From NCBI GenBank assembly GCA_903837445.1, contig CAILUR010000101.1, positions 1-14,065 on the forward strand: 14,065 bases of DNA, in the 5' to 3' direction. Shown piece after piece: positions 1-7,651 of this stretch; positions within the stretch are counted from its first letter, which is position 1; every line of letters starts with the position of its first letter. The stretch comes from an uncultured bacterium (GTDB taxonomy: Bacteria > Oederibacteriota > PGYV01 > CAILUR01). The notes under the pieces are model-generated. The model searched no databases and was not told the origin of the DNA. It saw only the letters and a program-made list of their open reading frames with translations. The position numbers and the translations under genes were made by a program.

Positions 1-262
1 CATCTTTCACCTTGTTTTATATATAGAGAGTCCTTTTGCCGTTGCCAATCATTAAGTCGATATGGCTTTTTTCCCTTTCGCAAATCATATCTTCTTCGTA
101 AATAAAAGTGTCCGAGAACAAACTTATCACCATTTTTTTATCTAAAACTTCCCACATCCACTTCCAGAAATTACTGTGAAACAGTTCTTTGGAAGAAAGC
201 GAAATATTGAACAATGGGTCAACCTTCAGATCCGAAATTACTTTAGCCAACATGTCATTCAT
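1..262 (-). pseudogene. PD-(D/E)XK nuclease family gene, nonsense-mutated at the catalytic motif and cut by the window edge
   Basis: The frame opens at ATG 262 with a good Shine-Dalgarno (AAAGGAG, about 7 nt upstream). It encodes 81 residues resembling the N-terminal part of PDDEXK_4-type nucleases: an LSSKELFHSNFWKWM segment near residues 22-36, then a basic strand ending in the IDLMI motif with the metal-binding Asp (residue 69). The next motif should be the catalytic E-x-K strand, normally written I-E-N-K. Here the sequence reads LYI, then TAA (positions 17-19), then NKVKD in the same frame up to the window edge. One change, GAA to TAA, therefore replaces the catalytic Glu with a stop. The clean in-frame continuation marks this as a recently inactivated gene or a sequence error, not a natural 81-residue protein. 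It starts 42 bp after the preceding small gene and is probably co-transcribed with it. Family assignment is by motif recognition only. Confidence 0.72.
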
Positions 263-304
263 TTTAAAACTCCTTTATTTAGATTTGTAATTCTCATCCG
301 ATAT

Positions 305-604
305 TTATGCCGCTCCGGTCATAAAAAATTGATTATTGTATGTGACTGTGGTTATGGTGCTTTCTTTTATGTGCAAACACAATTCCCTAAAGGTTATCAC
401 TCTTTCTTTGGGGCAATTTTTCTTTTTCAAGAGACTTTCATATCCACTCATAAGTATCTCTTTTATCTTTTGTTCCACTTCTTCCATAGAAAAACATCTG
501 CCGCGCTCCAACATCCGCTGATAGGCGTGCTGGCTTAAATTCAACTGTTCCGTATGATAACCAAAGCTGTTGCCTGGGCAATTCCTTTCCTTTTCATTTC
601 CCAT
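305..604 (-). CDS. Small DUF4258-like protein of unknown function
   Basis: The protein is 99 residues. I chose ATG 604 because GAGGTG lies 5 nt upstream; a start at 661 would put coding sequence through the predicted sigma-54 promoter. After a polar N-terminus comes LSQHAYQRMLERGR (about residues 23-36), then a helix (SMEEVEQKIKEIL), a Lys-rich turn and a closing strand ITTVTYN. The order H-A-x-x-R-M-x-x-R-G, helix, then a V/T-rich terminal strand resembles DUF4258 proteins, which are small alpha/beta proteins of unproven function sometimes likened to RelE/BrnT toxins. The resemblance is weak, and no antitoxin partner is visible in the window. The gene sits 42 bp before the nuclease pseudogene and behind its own sigma-54 promoter, so it is probably the first gene of an inducible unit. 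It could also be an unrelated orphan. Confidence 0.6.
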   Translation of the reverse strand: MGNEKERNCPGNSFGYHTEQLNLSQHAYQRMLERGRCFSMEEVEQKIKEILMSGYESLLKKKNCPKERVITFRELCLHIKESTITTVTYNNQFFMTGAA

Positions 605-644
605 TTCAGCACCTCGCTCAATTATTTGACTACATATCAATATA

Positions 645-661
645 AGCAAATCACATGCCAA
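645..661 (-). promoter_or_regulatory. Predicted sigma-54 (-24/-12) promoter of the small-protein/nuclease unit
   Basis: On the minus strand the sequence is TTGGCATGTGATTTGCT. Against the consensus YTGGCACGrNNNTTGCW it has TGGCA and TTGCT at exactly the right spacing, with two mismatches. The predicted start is about 12 nt after the -12 GC, near position 634. That leaves roughly 30 nt of leader containing the GAGGTG ribosome site of the gene starting at 604. I saw no equally good sigma-70 promoter here. Confidence 0.66.
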
Positions 662-710
662 AAATAACAGTCAATGAAATATGGGAAAAATACGAAAAGT
701 TATAAACAAA

Positions 711-727
711 CCATCAAAATTTGACAA
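711..727 (-). promoter_or_regulatory. Possible enhancer (UAS) for the sigma-54 promoter at 645-661
   Basis: The minus strand reads TTGTCA-AATTT-TGATGG. The left half-site and first three bases of the right half match the symmetric repeat TTGTCA-N5-TGACAA found upstream of the regulator gene (3856-3872). Its centre lies about 72 bp upstream of the -12 GC, nearly the same distance as at the other promoter (about 73 bp). The right half is degenerate, so this is a weaker site. Confidence 0.42.
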
Positions 728-761
728 CAAATGGATAAAATGAATTAGACAAGATTAGACC

Positions 762-787
762 GCCCATACCCCTTTATTTGTATGGGC
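762..787 (-). terminator. Hairpin after the RNase J-like gene, possible terminator
   Basis: GCCCATAC and GTATGGGC form a perfect 8-bp stem around a 10-nt loop, about 47 nt after the stop of the RNase J-like gene. On the minus strand the stem is followed by GGTCTAATCTTG, which is not a convincing U-run. It may be a weak terminator or a 3'-end protecting structure. Confidence 0.4.
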
Positions 788-833
788 CAAAAACCGCAGT
801 GTTTGATGCTCTTTTACAAATACAACCTCAAAA

Positions 834-2204
834 CTATATCGTTATTGTGCCGTCTTTTTCCGGCAATATCACTTTACTTTTGCACATATCCTTAAAAGCA
901 GTCGCGCCTTCTGTATGCACTGGTATAACGGTCTTTGCATTTACCCCGTTTAACATTTTTTGCACTCCAGTCGCATCCGCGTGCCCTGAGCAATGTATCT
1001 GCTCAAACTTTAAGCCAAAATGCTCAAGCCAGTTTTGCAAACAATCCTTCTTGGCTTCAAACCCTTCGCCATCCAAATAATGCTCTGACATAGAATAAAT
1101 AAATGTGCCTTTGTTCGGTTTAATATCTATCAGTTGAGAGAACTCGCTTTCGGAGGCGAACATTACCACATCCCCGATATTTTTCTTCACCCATTTATAG
1201 TCCACTGCATTTGCCAGATATGGCTTTGCGTAGTTTAATATCCTTTTTTCATCATCTGAAATATCAGCATCTTTTTTAAACACCAACATATTTTTATTAT
1301 TTTTCAAAGTGGGCAGTCCCGTTATCAATTGCCCCGCATTATCCAAAGCATAAAAGAAACCAGGACTGGCAAGTAAAACTTTTTTTGCTTTTACTGCGGC
1401 ATTATAGAGGCTTCGGACTCGGTCAATATTTCTAAAAGAAAAGTTAGCATAAGTAATCCCTTTTGAGGCCTTCATAGCTTCGTAAAGTCCGCTTTCTACA
1501 TCCGCCTCTGTCATATTCTTTTTATACAACCCTTCTAGCTTGCTCTGCACCCGTGTGCCTTCGCATATCAAGGTCTGAGCTTCATACTGTTTTGCGGCTT
1601 TCATAAAGTCCTCTGTCATATTGCCTTTAAAGCCGTGAAACCTAAAGTCCCCAGTGTAGGCGATAACTCCTTCCAGAGTTTTTATAATAAAGCCATAAGC
1701 ACCCGGAGTAGAATGATCCACATGCACAGGAATAACAGTAATGTCCTTTATCTGTATCTTATCTCCAGTTTTAAATTCTATTACATTTCCATTATCTTCA
1801 CTCTTAAAATAAGGGTTTACCGTATTGTAAGCATCATTCAATTTTTTTGCGCCGTAGCCGAGATACACTGGAATCCCTGAATCTATATCCCCTACATCCC
1901 CCATATGGTCCTGATGAATATGTGTCAGAAATACAGCATCAAAAGCCGGAGCCTCATATTTCAAATCACAGTCCTGCAGAGTTTCCTTGGCGTAAACTCC
2001 TTTTATTTTTGGAAGCATACCAAATTCAAAATAGTCCCTCATACCAAGCTTGTCTCTCGGACTTAAAAAATCAAAACCATCATAATACTTTTCATTTCTT
2101 GTAAAGGGTGTGCCGAAATCAAAAAAGACCCGCGCTTTTTGCGTTTCCAACAGGATTTTATTACCACCTATTTCCCCGGCGCCCCCGTAAAATGTCAATT
2201 TCAT
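834..2204 (-). CDS. RNase J-like MBL-fold/beta-CASP metallo-hydrolase
   Basis: A 456-residue protein that probably acts as a zinc-dependent RNA-processing nuclease in the cytoplasm. The metallo-beta-lactamase signature THIHQDHMGD (His95, His97, Asp99, His100), a third-motif His near 161-164 (VHVDHS) and the TGDF Asp186 build the metal site. The beta-CASP region follows, with CEG (Glu215) as a candidate motif A, the HCSGHAD motif (His408) as in RNase J's SGHA, and the final IPVHTE His430. RNase J enzymes are usually about 550 residues with an extra C-terminal domain. This protein ends right after the catalytic core, so it is a short relative, and I do not call it rnj. The start at 2204 has GGGAGG 6 nt upstream. 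It lies 17 bp after the sigma-54 regulator and must be in its operon. The substrate is unknown, and some relatives act on DNA or small molecules. Confidence 0.85.
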   Translation of the reverse strand: MKLTFYGGAGEIGGNKILLETQKARVFFDFGTPFTRNEKYYDGFDFLSPRDKLGMRDYFEFGMLPKIKGVYAKETLQDCDLKYEAPAFDAVFLTHIHQDHMGDVGDIDSGIPVYLGYGAKKLNDAYNTVNPYFKSEDNGNVIEFKTGDKIQIKDITVIPVHVDHSTPGAYGFIIKTLEGVIAYTGDFRFHGFKGNMTEDFMKAAKQYEAQTLICEGTRVQSKLEGLYKKNMTEADVESGLYEAMKASKGITYANFSFRNIDRVRSLYNAAVKAKKVLLASPGFFYALDNAGQLITGLPTLKNNKNMLVFKKDADISDDEKRILNYAKPYLANAVDYKWVKKNIGDVVMFASESEFSQLIDIKPNKGTFIYSMSEHYLDGEGFEAKKDCLQNWLEHFGLKFEQIHCSGHADATGVQKMLNGVNAKTVIPVHTEGATAFKDMCKSKVILPEKDGTITI

Positions 2205-2221
2205 ATTTGCCTCCCTGGCAT

Positions 2222-3748
2222 CTAACTTATTCCAAATTTATCCATTTTTGATTTTAAAGTATTGAGTGCAATATCAAGGGCTTTTGCCGCGTCTGATTTA
2301 TTATTACCTGTTTTCTCCAAAGCATTTTGAATAGCACTTTTTTCTGCTTCCTCCATAGTCATAATCCCGCTCGTGGCTTTTACCAATGTTGCTGGTTTTA
2401 TGCTATTTTTTACAGGCGGCATTTCTTCAATCATTTTTTCAAAATCTTTTCCCACCGCTTTAAGCAATAACACTCTGTTCAAAAATTGAAGAAGTTGGCG
2501 CGCATTTCCCGGCCAGGTATAATTCTGCATCAATTTTATTTCTTTACTATCCAGCACTCGCCTGGCATGTCCGAGCCTTGCAAAACCTATCAAAAAGTTC
2601 ATAGCTAATAGAGGAATATCTTCTGGCCTCTCTCTCAAAGGCGGAATTTTAAGTTCTATTCCTGAAATACGATAAGCCAAATCTTCTCTAAACTTTTCTT
2701 GATCATAAATGTTTTTATTTGTCGCGCAGATTATCCTGACATCTACCTTTTTTTCCGCATGTTCTCCCAATGGAGTCACTGAAAAATTTTCAAGCACTCG
2801 CAATAGTTTTGCCTGAAGCGATAAAGACATTTCTGAAATTTCATCTAAAAATACTGTCCCACCTTCGGCTTCTTCAAAGATTCCTTTGGCATCGCGGTCT
2901 GCTCCCGTGAATGCACCCTTTTTATATCCAAAAAGTTTTGCTTCCATAAGACTTTCCGTTACTGCGGCGCAGTTCATTATGCGATATGCCCCTGCTCTGC
3001 CTGACAAACTTTGAATTTTTTCCGCTATCACATCTTTTCCAGTACCTGATTCTCCAGTGATAAGCACTGAAATATATTTATCAGCTTTTAACATTTGGAC
3101 TTTTTTCATTAAAGTTTTCATCACATCACTTTTATAAATCACACTTCTTCCTGTAAAACTGTAAGCCGCCGACTTTACCATATCATTCTCGGTTATGTTG
3201 TTCTCAGCAAGTTTTTTAATCATTTCTACCAGACTCGGATTTCCATCTTCAAACTGCCAATCAAAACGCTGTTCATAAGTATATTTCACCCAGTCAAGTA
3301 CATCATCCCGTTCTGTGTCTTTGGTATCTTTTTGGTTTAACTTATAAATAGTATTTAATCTTTTAAAATTTTCATCGCTGACTTTTTCTTCTGTTTTTAT
3401 TACATCCAGCAAGTCCTTTCCTTTTTCTGGTTCCCTAATATATTTTCTAAAAAATGCCATATCTTTTTCTTCCAAATGGAACCTGTCCGCAAGCGCATAC
3501 CAAAACACTTTCTTTTTCGCTGAAGTAAGGGCTGCCAAAGAATTTTTTATTGTGGTTTTGTGCTCTTCCAGCAAACGAAGCCCCACGAGATAGATATTTT
3601 CATACGGGCTTTCTACATATTTGGCAAGGTCTTCAGCCACCGATGAGGCCTTTGAGAACTCAATGTCTGCCTCCTTTACCACAGTATTAATAAGCGCCGA
3701 GGCAATGTAATACTCAATTTTGTGTGCTGTAACAATAAGATTTTTCAT
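2222..3748 (-). CDS. Sigma-54 enhancer-binding transcriptional activator with a novel N-terminal sensor domain
   Basis: A 508-residue activator. Residues about 200-430 are the AAA+ domain: Walker A GESGTGKD (232-239), the sigma-54 contact loop GAFTGA (278-283), Walker B GGTVFLDE (296-303) and the arginine-finger region FREDLAYR (353-360). A Fis-type helix-turn-helix closes the protein (about 484-508). The first ~165 residues match no response-regulator, GAF or PAS pattern I recognise. They look alpha/beta (strands near 2-7, 51-57 and 80-85) and faintly recall the N-terminal half of DHH phosphoesterases, without the catalytic Asp residues. I chose ATG 3748 because AAGGAGAG lies just upstream and because a start at 3862 would translate through the sigma-54 promoter. 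The protein probably senses a ligand or RNA-related signal and activates its own operon, which includes the RNase J-like gene, by a logic like RtcR and the Rtc RNA-repair genes. Confidence 0.9.
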   Translation of the reverse strand: MKNLIVTAHKIEYYIASALINTVVKEADIEFSKASSVAEDLAKYVESPYENIYLVGLRLLEEHKTTIKNSLAALTSAKKKVFWYALADRFHLEEKDMAFFRKYIREPEKGKDLLDVIKTEEKVSDENFKRLNTIYKLNQKDTKDTERDDVLDWVKYTYEQRFDWQFEDGNPSLVEMIKKLAENNITENDMVKSAAYSFTGRSVIYKSDVMKTLMKKVQMLKADKYISVLITGESGTGKDVIAEKIQSLSGRAGAYRIMNCAAVTESLMEAKLFGYKKGAFTGADRDAKGIFEEAEGGTVFLDEISEMSLSLQAKLLRVLENFSVTPLGEHAEKKVDVRIICATNKNIYDQEKFREDLAYRISGIELKIPPLRERPEDIPLLAMNFLIGFARLGHARRVLDSKEIKLMQNYTWPGNARQLLQFLNRVLLLKAVGKDFEKMIEEMPPVKNSIKPATLVKATSGIMTMEEAEKSAIQNALEKTGNNKSDAAKALDIALNTLKSKMDKFGIS

Positions 3749-3788
3749 TTTACTCTCCTTTTTGACTTTTACTTCTAATTCTTTATTA

Positions 3789-3804
3789 AGCATAATTCGT
3801 GCCA
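3789..3804 (-). promoter_or_regulatory. Predicted sigma-54 (-24/-12) promoter of the regulator/RNase J-like operon
   Basis: The minus strand reads TGGCACGAATTATGCT. The -24 half TGGCACG is perfect, and the -12 half ATGCT has one mismatch to TTGCW, with correct spacing. The start should fall near 3778, giving a leader of about 30 nt before ATG 3748. It supports the shorter start codon and suggests autoregulation by the enhancer-binding protein it drives. Confidence 0.72.
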
Positions 3805-3855
3805 CCTCGCAGCTGCATATTTTAAAGCCAATATAAGTAAACCCAAGCAAACCGA

Positions 3856-3872
3856 TTGTCAATTCCTGACAA
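3856..3872 (-). promoter_or_regulatory. Inverted repeat, candidate binding site (UAS) for the sigma-54 activator
   Basis: TTGTCA-GGAAT-TGACAA is a perfect 6-bp inverted repeat. It is centred about 73 bp upstream of the -12 GC (roughly -86 from the predicted start), where enhancer-binding proteins usually bind. Another TTGAC half-site lies about 20 bp further upstream (3877-3881), so the activator may bind as more than one dimer. A related repeat stands at the same distance from the other sigma-54 promoter. Confidence 0.58.
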
Positions 3873-3940
3873 AAATCGTCAACTATTTTAATTTATTATT
3901 TAAGCCGTGGTGTTACCTGTTTTTATTACCCTTTGAACCG

Positions 3941-5218
3941 CTATTGTACTTTGAGCAGTCTTACCAGGAACAAACTAAGTTCAGGTACATAAGTGACTAT
4001 CATAAGGCCGGTGATAAGCATAAGCAAAAAAGGCAGGGTAGATTTGGCAAGTTCCATAACTGGTTTTCGGAAACGGAAAGACGCTATGAACAGGTTCAGC
4101 CCTGCTGGTGGAGCATTGTAACCTATTTCTAAGTTAGTTAGAAATATCATAGCCATATGAATAGGATCTATTCCAAAGTTTTTAGCTATCGGCACTATGA
4201 GTGGGATAACTACTATGACCGCTGAAAATACATCCAACACAGCGCCGACAATTATTAAAAATATATTTAGCAAAAGTAAAAAGATTATTTTATTATTTAC
4301 ATAGGTCTTCATCCAGTCCAAAATTTTCATAGGGATTTGCTCATCCACCAGATAGTTGGTAAGCCCCATAGCAGACCCCAATATGACAAAAATCCCACCA
4401 ACCACTACCATACTCCCTCTTATAACTCTGGGAATATCTTTCGTGAGATTTAAATCACGGTAGATAAAGACCTCAATAAAAAAAGCATAAGCGGCAGTGA
4501 TTATCGCGGCTTCTGAGGCAGTAAAAGTTCCGCTATAGATTCCGAAAATTACTAAAAAAGGTAAAGGGATTTCCCATATCGCGCCTCGCAAAGCTGCTTT
4601 TATTTCTTTGAAAGAGGTCTTCTCTATCTTTTCCACTTTTCTTCCCTCTTTGAGCGCCAGAAACGACATAAGAATTAAAAGGATTATACCTGGAATAATT
4701 CCCGCCACAAACAACTGCATAATACTCACATTTGCTATAATGCCATAAAGAATTATCAAAAGACTCGGTGGGAACAATAGCCCCAAGCTTCCCGAAGTGG
4801 TGAGCAGGCCTAAGGAAAACTTTTCACTGTAACCCGCCTTAGTCATTACCGGATATAAAATACCTCCGAGCGCTATTATGGTGACTCCTGAGGCGCCGGA
4901 AAAAGAAGTGAAAAAGGCGCAGGCAACCAAGGCCAGAATAGCCGTCCCTCCACGGAACCAACCAAACAAGGCCTTGAAGAGGCGTATAAGCCTATGTGGG
5001 GTTTTGCTTTCTGCAAGAATATAGCCAGCGAAAGTAAATAAAGGAATGGCTATAAGCACTGGCGAAGATGCCAAGCGGTTGATTTCTATTATCACTGCAG
5101 AGATATCGATGCCTGCCATAAAAAACAGATACAATGCAAGCCCGCCAAATATTATAAATAAAGGCGTGCCAATCACCGCGAGAAAGATAACTACAATAGT
5201 CGAAAGTATAGCAATCAT
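3941..5218 (-). CDS. dctM: TRAP transporter large permease subunit (DctM type)
   Basis: A 425-residue inner-membrane protein that forms the sodium- or proton-driven transport channel of a TRAP importer. It is almost entirely hydrophobic segments (about 11-12 helices). It carries family landmarks such as the FTSFSGASGVTIIALGGI stretch near residue 105 and GSLGLLFPPSLLIILYG near residue 142. A second internal half has LDVFSAVIVVIPLIVPI and the NLEIGYNAPPAGLNLFIAS segment, both typical of DctM. Length is normal for the family. Its ATG overlaps the stop of dctQ (ATGA), so translation is coupled and the two subunits are made together. It is the last gene of the transport operon. I see no clear terminator after it, only a 193-bp gap that holds the sigma-54 promoter of the next gene. 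Confidence 0.93.
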   Translation of the reverse strand: MIAILSTIVVIFLAVIGTPLFIIFGGLALYLFFMAGIDISAVIIEINRLASSPVLIAIPLFTFAGYILAESKTPHRLIRLFKALFGWFRGGTAILALVACAFFTSFSGASGVTIIALGGILYPVMTKAGYSEKFSLGLLTTSGSLGLLFPPSLLIILYGIIANVSIMQLFVAGIIPGIILLILMSFLALKEGRKVEKIEKTSFKEIKAALRGAIWEIPLPFLVIFGIYSGTFTASEAAIITAAYAFFIEVFIYRDLNLTKDIPRVIRGSMVVVGGIFVILGSAMGLTNYLVDEQIPMKILDWMKTYVNNKIIFLLLLNIFLIIVGAVLDVFSAVIVVIPLIVPIAKNFGIDPIHMAMIFLTNLEIGYNAPPAGLNLFIASFRFRKPVMELAKSTLPFLLMLITGLMIVTYVPELSLFLVRLLKVQ

Positions 5219-5697
5219 TTTTTTCTCCTGCCAAACGAATCAAAAAATCTTTGGAGAAAAATAAGCGCCATAAAAAAGAAAGTCCACGGAATTATTAGTT
5301 CAAGCACCCAAACAGGCATAAATAAAATTGTTTCTGTTTCTGACATTTGATTTCCTATAAAAATAATGGCTGCCCATAACAGCACTCCACAAATCACAAA
5401 AGAGACAAAGTTCACTAAAAGGTTCACAAGGTTTTCGTTGAATTTTTTTAATTGTTTTGAAATGACATCCAGATTTATATGCCTGCCCTTATAAGTCGCC
5501 AGCGCGGCTCCCAAAAATGCCACCCACAAGACCATATAGCGGGTGAAAAGTTCAGCATTGGATATGCCTGTATGAAAAAACAAGCGCAAGATTACTTGTA
5601 AAAACGACATTCCCAAAAGTGCCGCAAATACAGCAATCACAAGCCATTTTTGAAAGTTATATAAAATATAATTTAAGCGCCGAAAAATTTTAAGCAT
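5215..5697 (-). CDS. dctQ: TRAP transporter small permease subunit (DctQ type)
   Basis: A 160-residue membrane protein with four predicted helices (about residues 17-34, 49-68, 90-113 and 130-150). It includes the DctQ-typical RYMVLWVAFLGAALATYKGRHINLDV region, where a charged loop follows the second helix. DctQ binds DctM and is needed for transport, although its exact role is less clear. It lies 35 bp after the binding-protein gene and overlaps dctM by 4 bp. The start at 5697 gives a normal-length protein with a short basic N-terminus. Confidence 0.9.
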   Translation of the reverse strand: MLKIFRRLNYILYNFQKWLVIAVFAALLGMSFLQVILRLFFHTGISNAELFTRYMVLWVAFLGAALATYKGRHINLDVISKQLKKFNENLVNLLVNFVSFVICGVLLWAAIIFIGNQMSETETILFMPVWVLELIIPWTFFFMALIFLQRFFDSFGRRKK

Positions 5698-5732
5698 TCA
5701 CCCTCTTTTTATCTTGGGATAATAAATTATTA

Positions 5733-6731
5733 TTACTTCTTTACACTTTTCAGATACCCCAGCATTTCATCCAGTTGTGCCTGTGTATAAAACTTGCCCA
5801 CCAAATCTTTCGCGGTTTTCACGCTGACATCTTCAAAAAACTTTTTATCTTCAGCCGTGCTGATAGTAGTAAAGATCATTCCCTGTTTTTGTATCACTGC
5901 CAAGGCATCATCATTTTCTTTTCTTGATAATTGAGTGAGCTTGGTAAAATATTTTTTGGAAAGGGTTTTAATCAGTTTCTGTTGTTCTGGAGTGAGTTTG
6001 TCAAATGCTTTTTTATTAATCAATATCCCTCCAGGCACATTTGCTATCTTCATATCGAGCATATACTTGACTTTTGTATTCCACTGAAGTGCTATCGCTG
6101 ATAAGGGTGAGCCATATACGCCTTCTATCAGACCTGTCTGCAAGGACTGCATTACATCCACCAATGACAATGGGATAGGCGTAATCGCCAGGTTTTTAAA
6201 CATTGTCCCGACCAGTGCATCGTTGCCCCAAATCCACATTTTTATACTCTGGAAATCTTTCAAGGACTCTATTTTCTTTTTTGAAAAGACATAAGCAAAC
6301 CCTACTTCAGGCCAGCCCAGTATAACCAGTCCCTTTTTTTCAAACTCTTTATCAAAAAACGGGCTCATTTTTTCCATTACATAATCTATATCCTTATAAT
6401 TTTTAAAAATCATAGGCAAGTTTAACATTCTGACTTCTTTTACCACTTCGCCCATTCCCTGTGAAGTAAAACCCGCCGCCTGAAGCTGATTGATTTTCAT
6501 TTTTTTCAGGACATCTGTCTCATCTCCGCTCACGCCTCCGGAATAAAACCGAAACTCCACTGCCCCACTTGTTTTTTCTTTCAGCTCAGTATTAAAGTCC
6601 TCCATAGTGTTCATCCAGGTGGAGCCTTCTGGCGCCACAGACGCGAACTTAATTACGGTTTTAACCTCAGCCGCAGAAAGTCCAGCCACCAAAAGTAGTC
6701 CCAATACCAAAGCAATTATTATTTTTTTCAT
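5733..6731 (-). CDS. TRAP transporter periplasmic solute-binding protein (DctP/TatP type)
   Basis: A 332-residue binding protein that captures the ligand in the periplasm and delivers it to DctQM. A Sec signal peptide (residues 1 to about 20, cleavage near LSA-AE) precedes the mature domain, which opens with the family's IKFASVAPEGSTW. The central region around residues 164-206 runs K-M-W-I-W, then P-I-P-L-S and LQTGLIEGVY. In carboxylate-binding DctP/SiaP proteins the KMWIW site carries an Arg that salt-bridges the substrate carboxylate. Here Trp166 stands there, as in the TatP group of TatT-associated TRAP transporters, whose pocket is more hydrophobic. The ligand is therefore probably not a plain dicarboxylate or sialic acid, but I cannot name it. 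The gene lies 20 bp after tatT, which supports the TatP reading. Confidence 0.9.
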   Translation of the reverse strand: MKKIIIALVLGLLLVAGLSAAEVKTVIKFASVAPEGSTWMNTMEDFNTELKEKTSGAVEFRFYSGGVSGDETDVLKKMKINQLQAAGFTSQGMGEVVKEVRMLNLPMIFKNYKDIDYVMEKMSPFFDKEFEKKGLVILGWPEVGFAYVFSKKKIESLKDFQSIKMWIWGNDALVGTMFKNLAITPIPLSLVDVMQSLQTGLIEGVYGSPLSAIALQWNTKVKYMLDMKIANVPGGILINKKAFDKLTPEQQKLIKTLSKKYFTKLTQLSRKENDDALAVIQKQGMIFTTISTAEDKKFFEDVSVKTAKDLVGKFYTQAQLDEMLGYLKSVKK

Positions 6732-6751
6732 TTTTTACCCCCGTTTTTTTA

Positions 6752-7651
6752 TTAGAAATAGTTTTCCATTTTTTTTGCTAAAATTTCAATTTTCTTTTTC
6801 GCTACAGCGGTGAAAAGTTTTTCCGGAATAAGCGCATCGTCAGCATTTCTAATTGCTTCCACATAGCCTGTAAATAAGGCCTTGTCCTGCATAGCAGGCG
6901 CGTAAAATTTCGCCATATAGAAATCCGCCATTAAAAACTTATTGCCCGAAATTGCTTTTATCCTGTCATACTCTTTTTTTGCCAGAGCTGGATCTCCACC
7001 AAATAATTTCGGCATACTGTAATAAACTATCATAAAGAGATGCGGAATCCCGTAAAAATAGGTATCATCCAATTCTATGACGCGTTCTACCATAGCCCTT
7101 ACTTTTGGCAGGTCAGCAATATCTTGGGCTGAATTTTTACTCAAGTTAATATATGAGCCCCAAGAAAAAGCCGTCCAAAAAAGTGCAGGCACTTCATCTT
7201 TATTGAAACTCGCGAGGGTTGCCTTAAAATCATCTAAATTTCCATCAGCGACTTTTTCAAAATCACTATTTTTTCGAAGAATTCTCATCCCATATTCTTT
7301 TGACCTTAAATAAAATATCTTTGCTCTTTTCTGATTCTCTCTGTCCTGTACTGCATCGACCGTAGCGTCTTCTAAAAACGCCAGTGCGTACATTCCATAT
7401 AGTTTACAACCCTTAAGCAGAAGTTCATTATTCTCATAATCGGCGGCCTTTATAAGTCCGTCAAGCAATTTTAGATTGGCAGGAATAGCCACCTGTGCGA
7501 ACTCCGTGTCCTGTTCCTGAAAAAACGCATCCACCACATCATCCATTATCGTAGCGGTGGTATTCGCAGTAAGTTTTCTTATGGAACAACCCGAAGCCAT
7601 CAGCATAATAAATATTGTAAAGACAAACAACGCGAGTATTTTTTTATTCAT
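6752..7651 (-). CDS. tatT: TatT-type TRAP-associated lipoprotein
   Basis: A 299-residue lipoprotein: the signal peptide ends in ASG-C with lipidation at Cys22. The rest is strongly helical with repeated helix pairs, as in TatT (Treponema pallidum Tp0956), a TPR-like protein that forms trimers with the binding protein and is thought to help deliver ligand. Recognisable TatT-like stretches are LLKGCKLYGMYALAFLED (residues about 79-96) and the segment around FYGIPHLFMIVYYSMPKLFGGD, a family hallmark. Its ATG overlaps the end of the upstream gene by 8 bp, and GGAGGGG lies 9 nt before the start. It sits immediately before the DctP-type gene, the standard TPAT order. Confidence 0.86.
   Translation of the reverse strand: MNKKILALFVFTIFIMLMASGCSIRKLTANTTATIMDDVVDAFFQEQDTEFAQVAIPANLKLLDGLIKAADYENNELLLKGCKLYGMYALAFLEDATVDAVQDRENQKRAKIFYLRSKEYGMRILRKNSDFEKVADGNLDDFKATLASFNKDEVPALFWTAFSWGSYINLSKNSAQDIADLPKVRAMVERVIELDDTYFYGIPHLFMIVYYSMPKLFGGDPALAKKEYDRIKAISGNKFLMADFYMAKFYAPAMQDKALFTGYVEAIRNADDALIPEKLFTAVAKKKIEILAKKMENYF

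Noticed and set aside
605..661. 19-residue N-terminal extension of the small DUF4258-like protein
   Set aside because: It overlaps the sigma-54 promoter, and ATG 604 has GAGGTG at correct spacing.
1635..2104. Plus-strand open frames across the minus-strand genes
   Set aside because: They are antisense to well-supported genes, lack ribosome sites and resemble no protein family.
3749..3862. 38-residue N-terminal extension of the sigma-54 activator
   Set aside because: It runs through the predicted sigma-54 promoter, has no good ribosome site, and the ATG at 3748 has a strong one.
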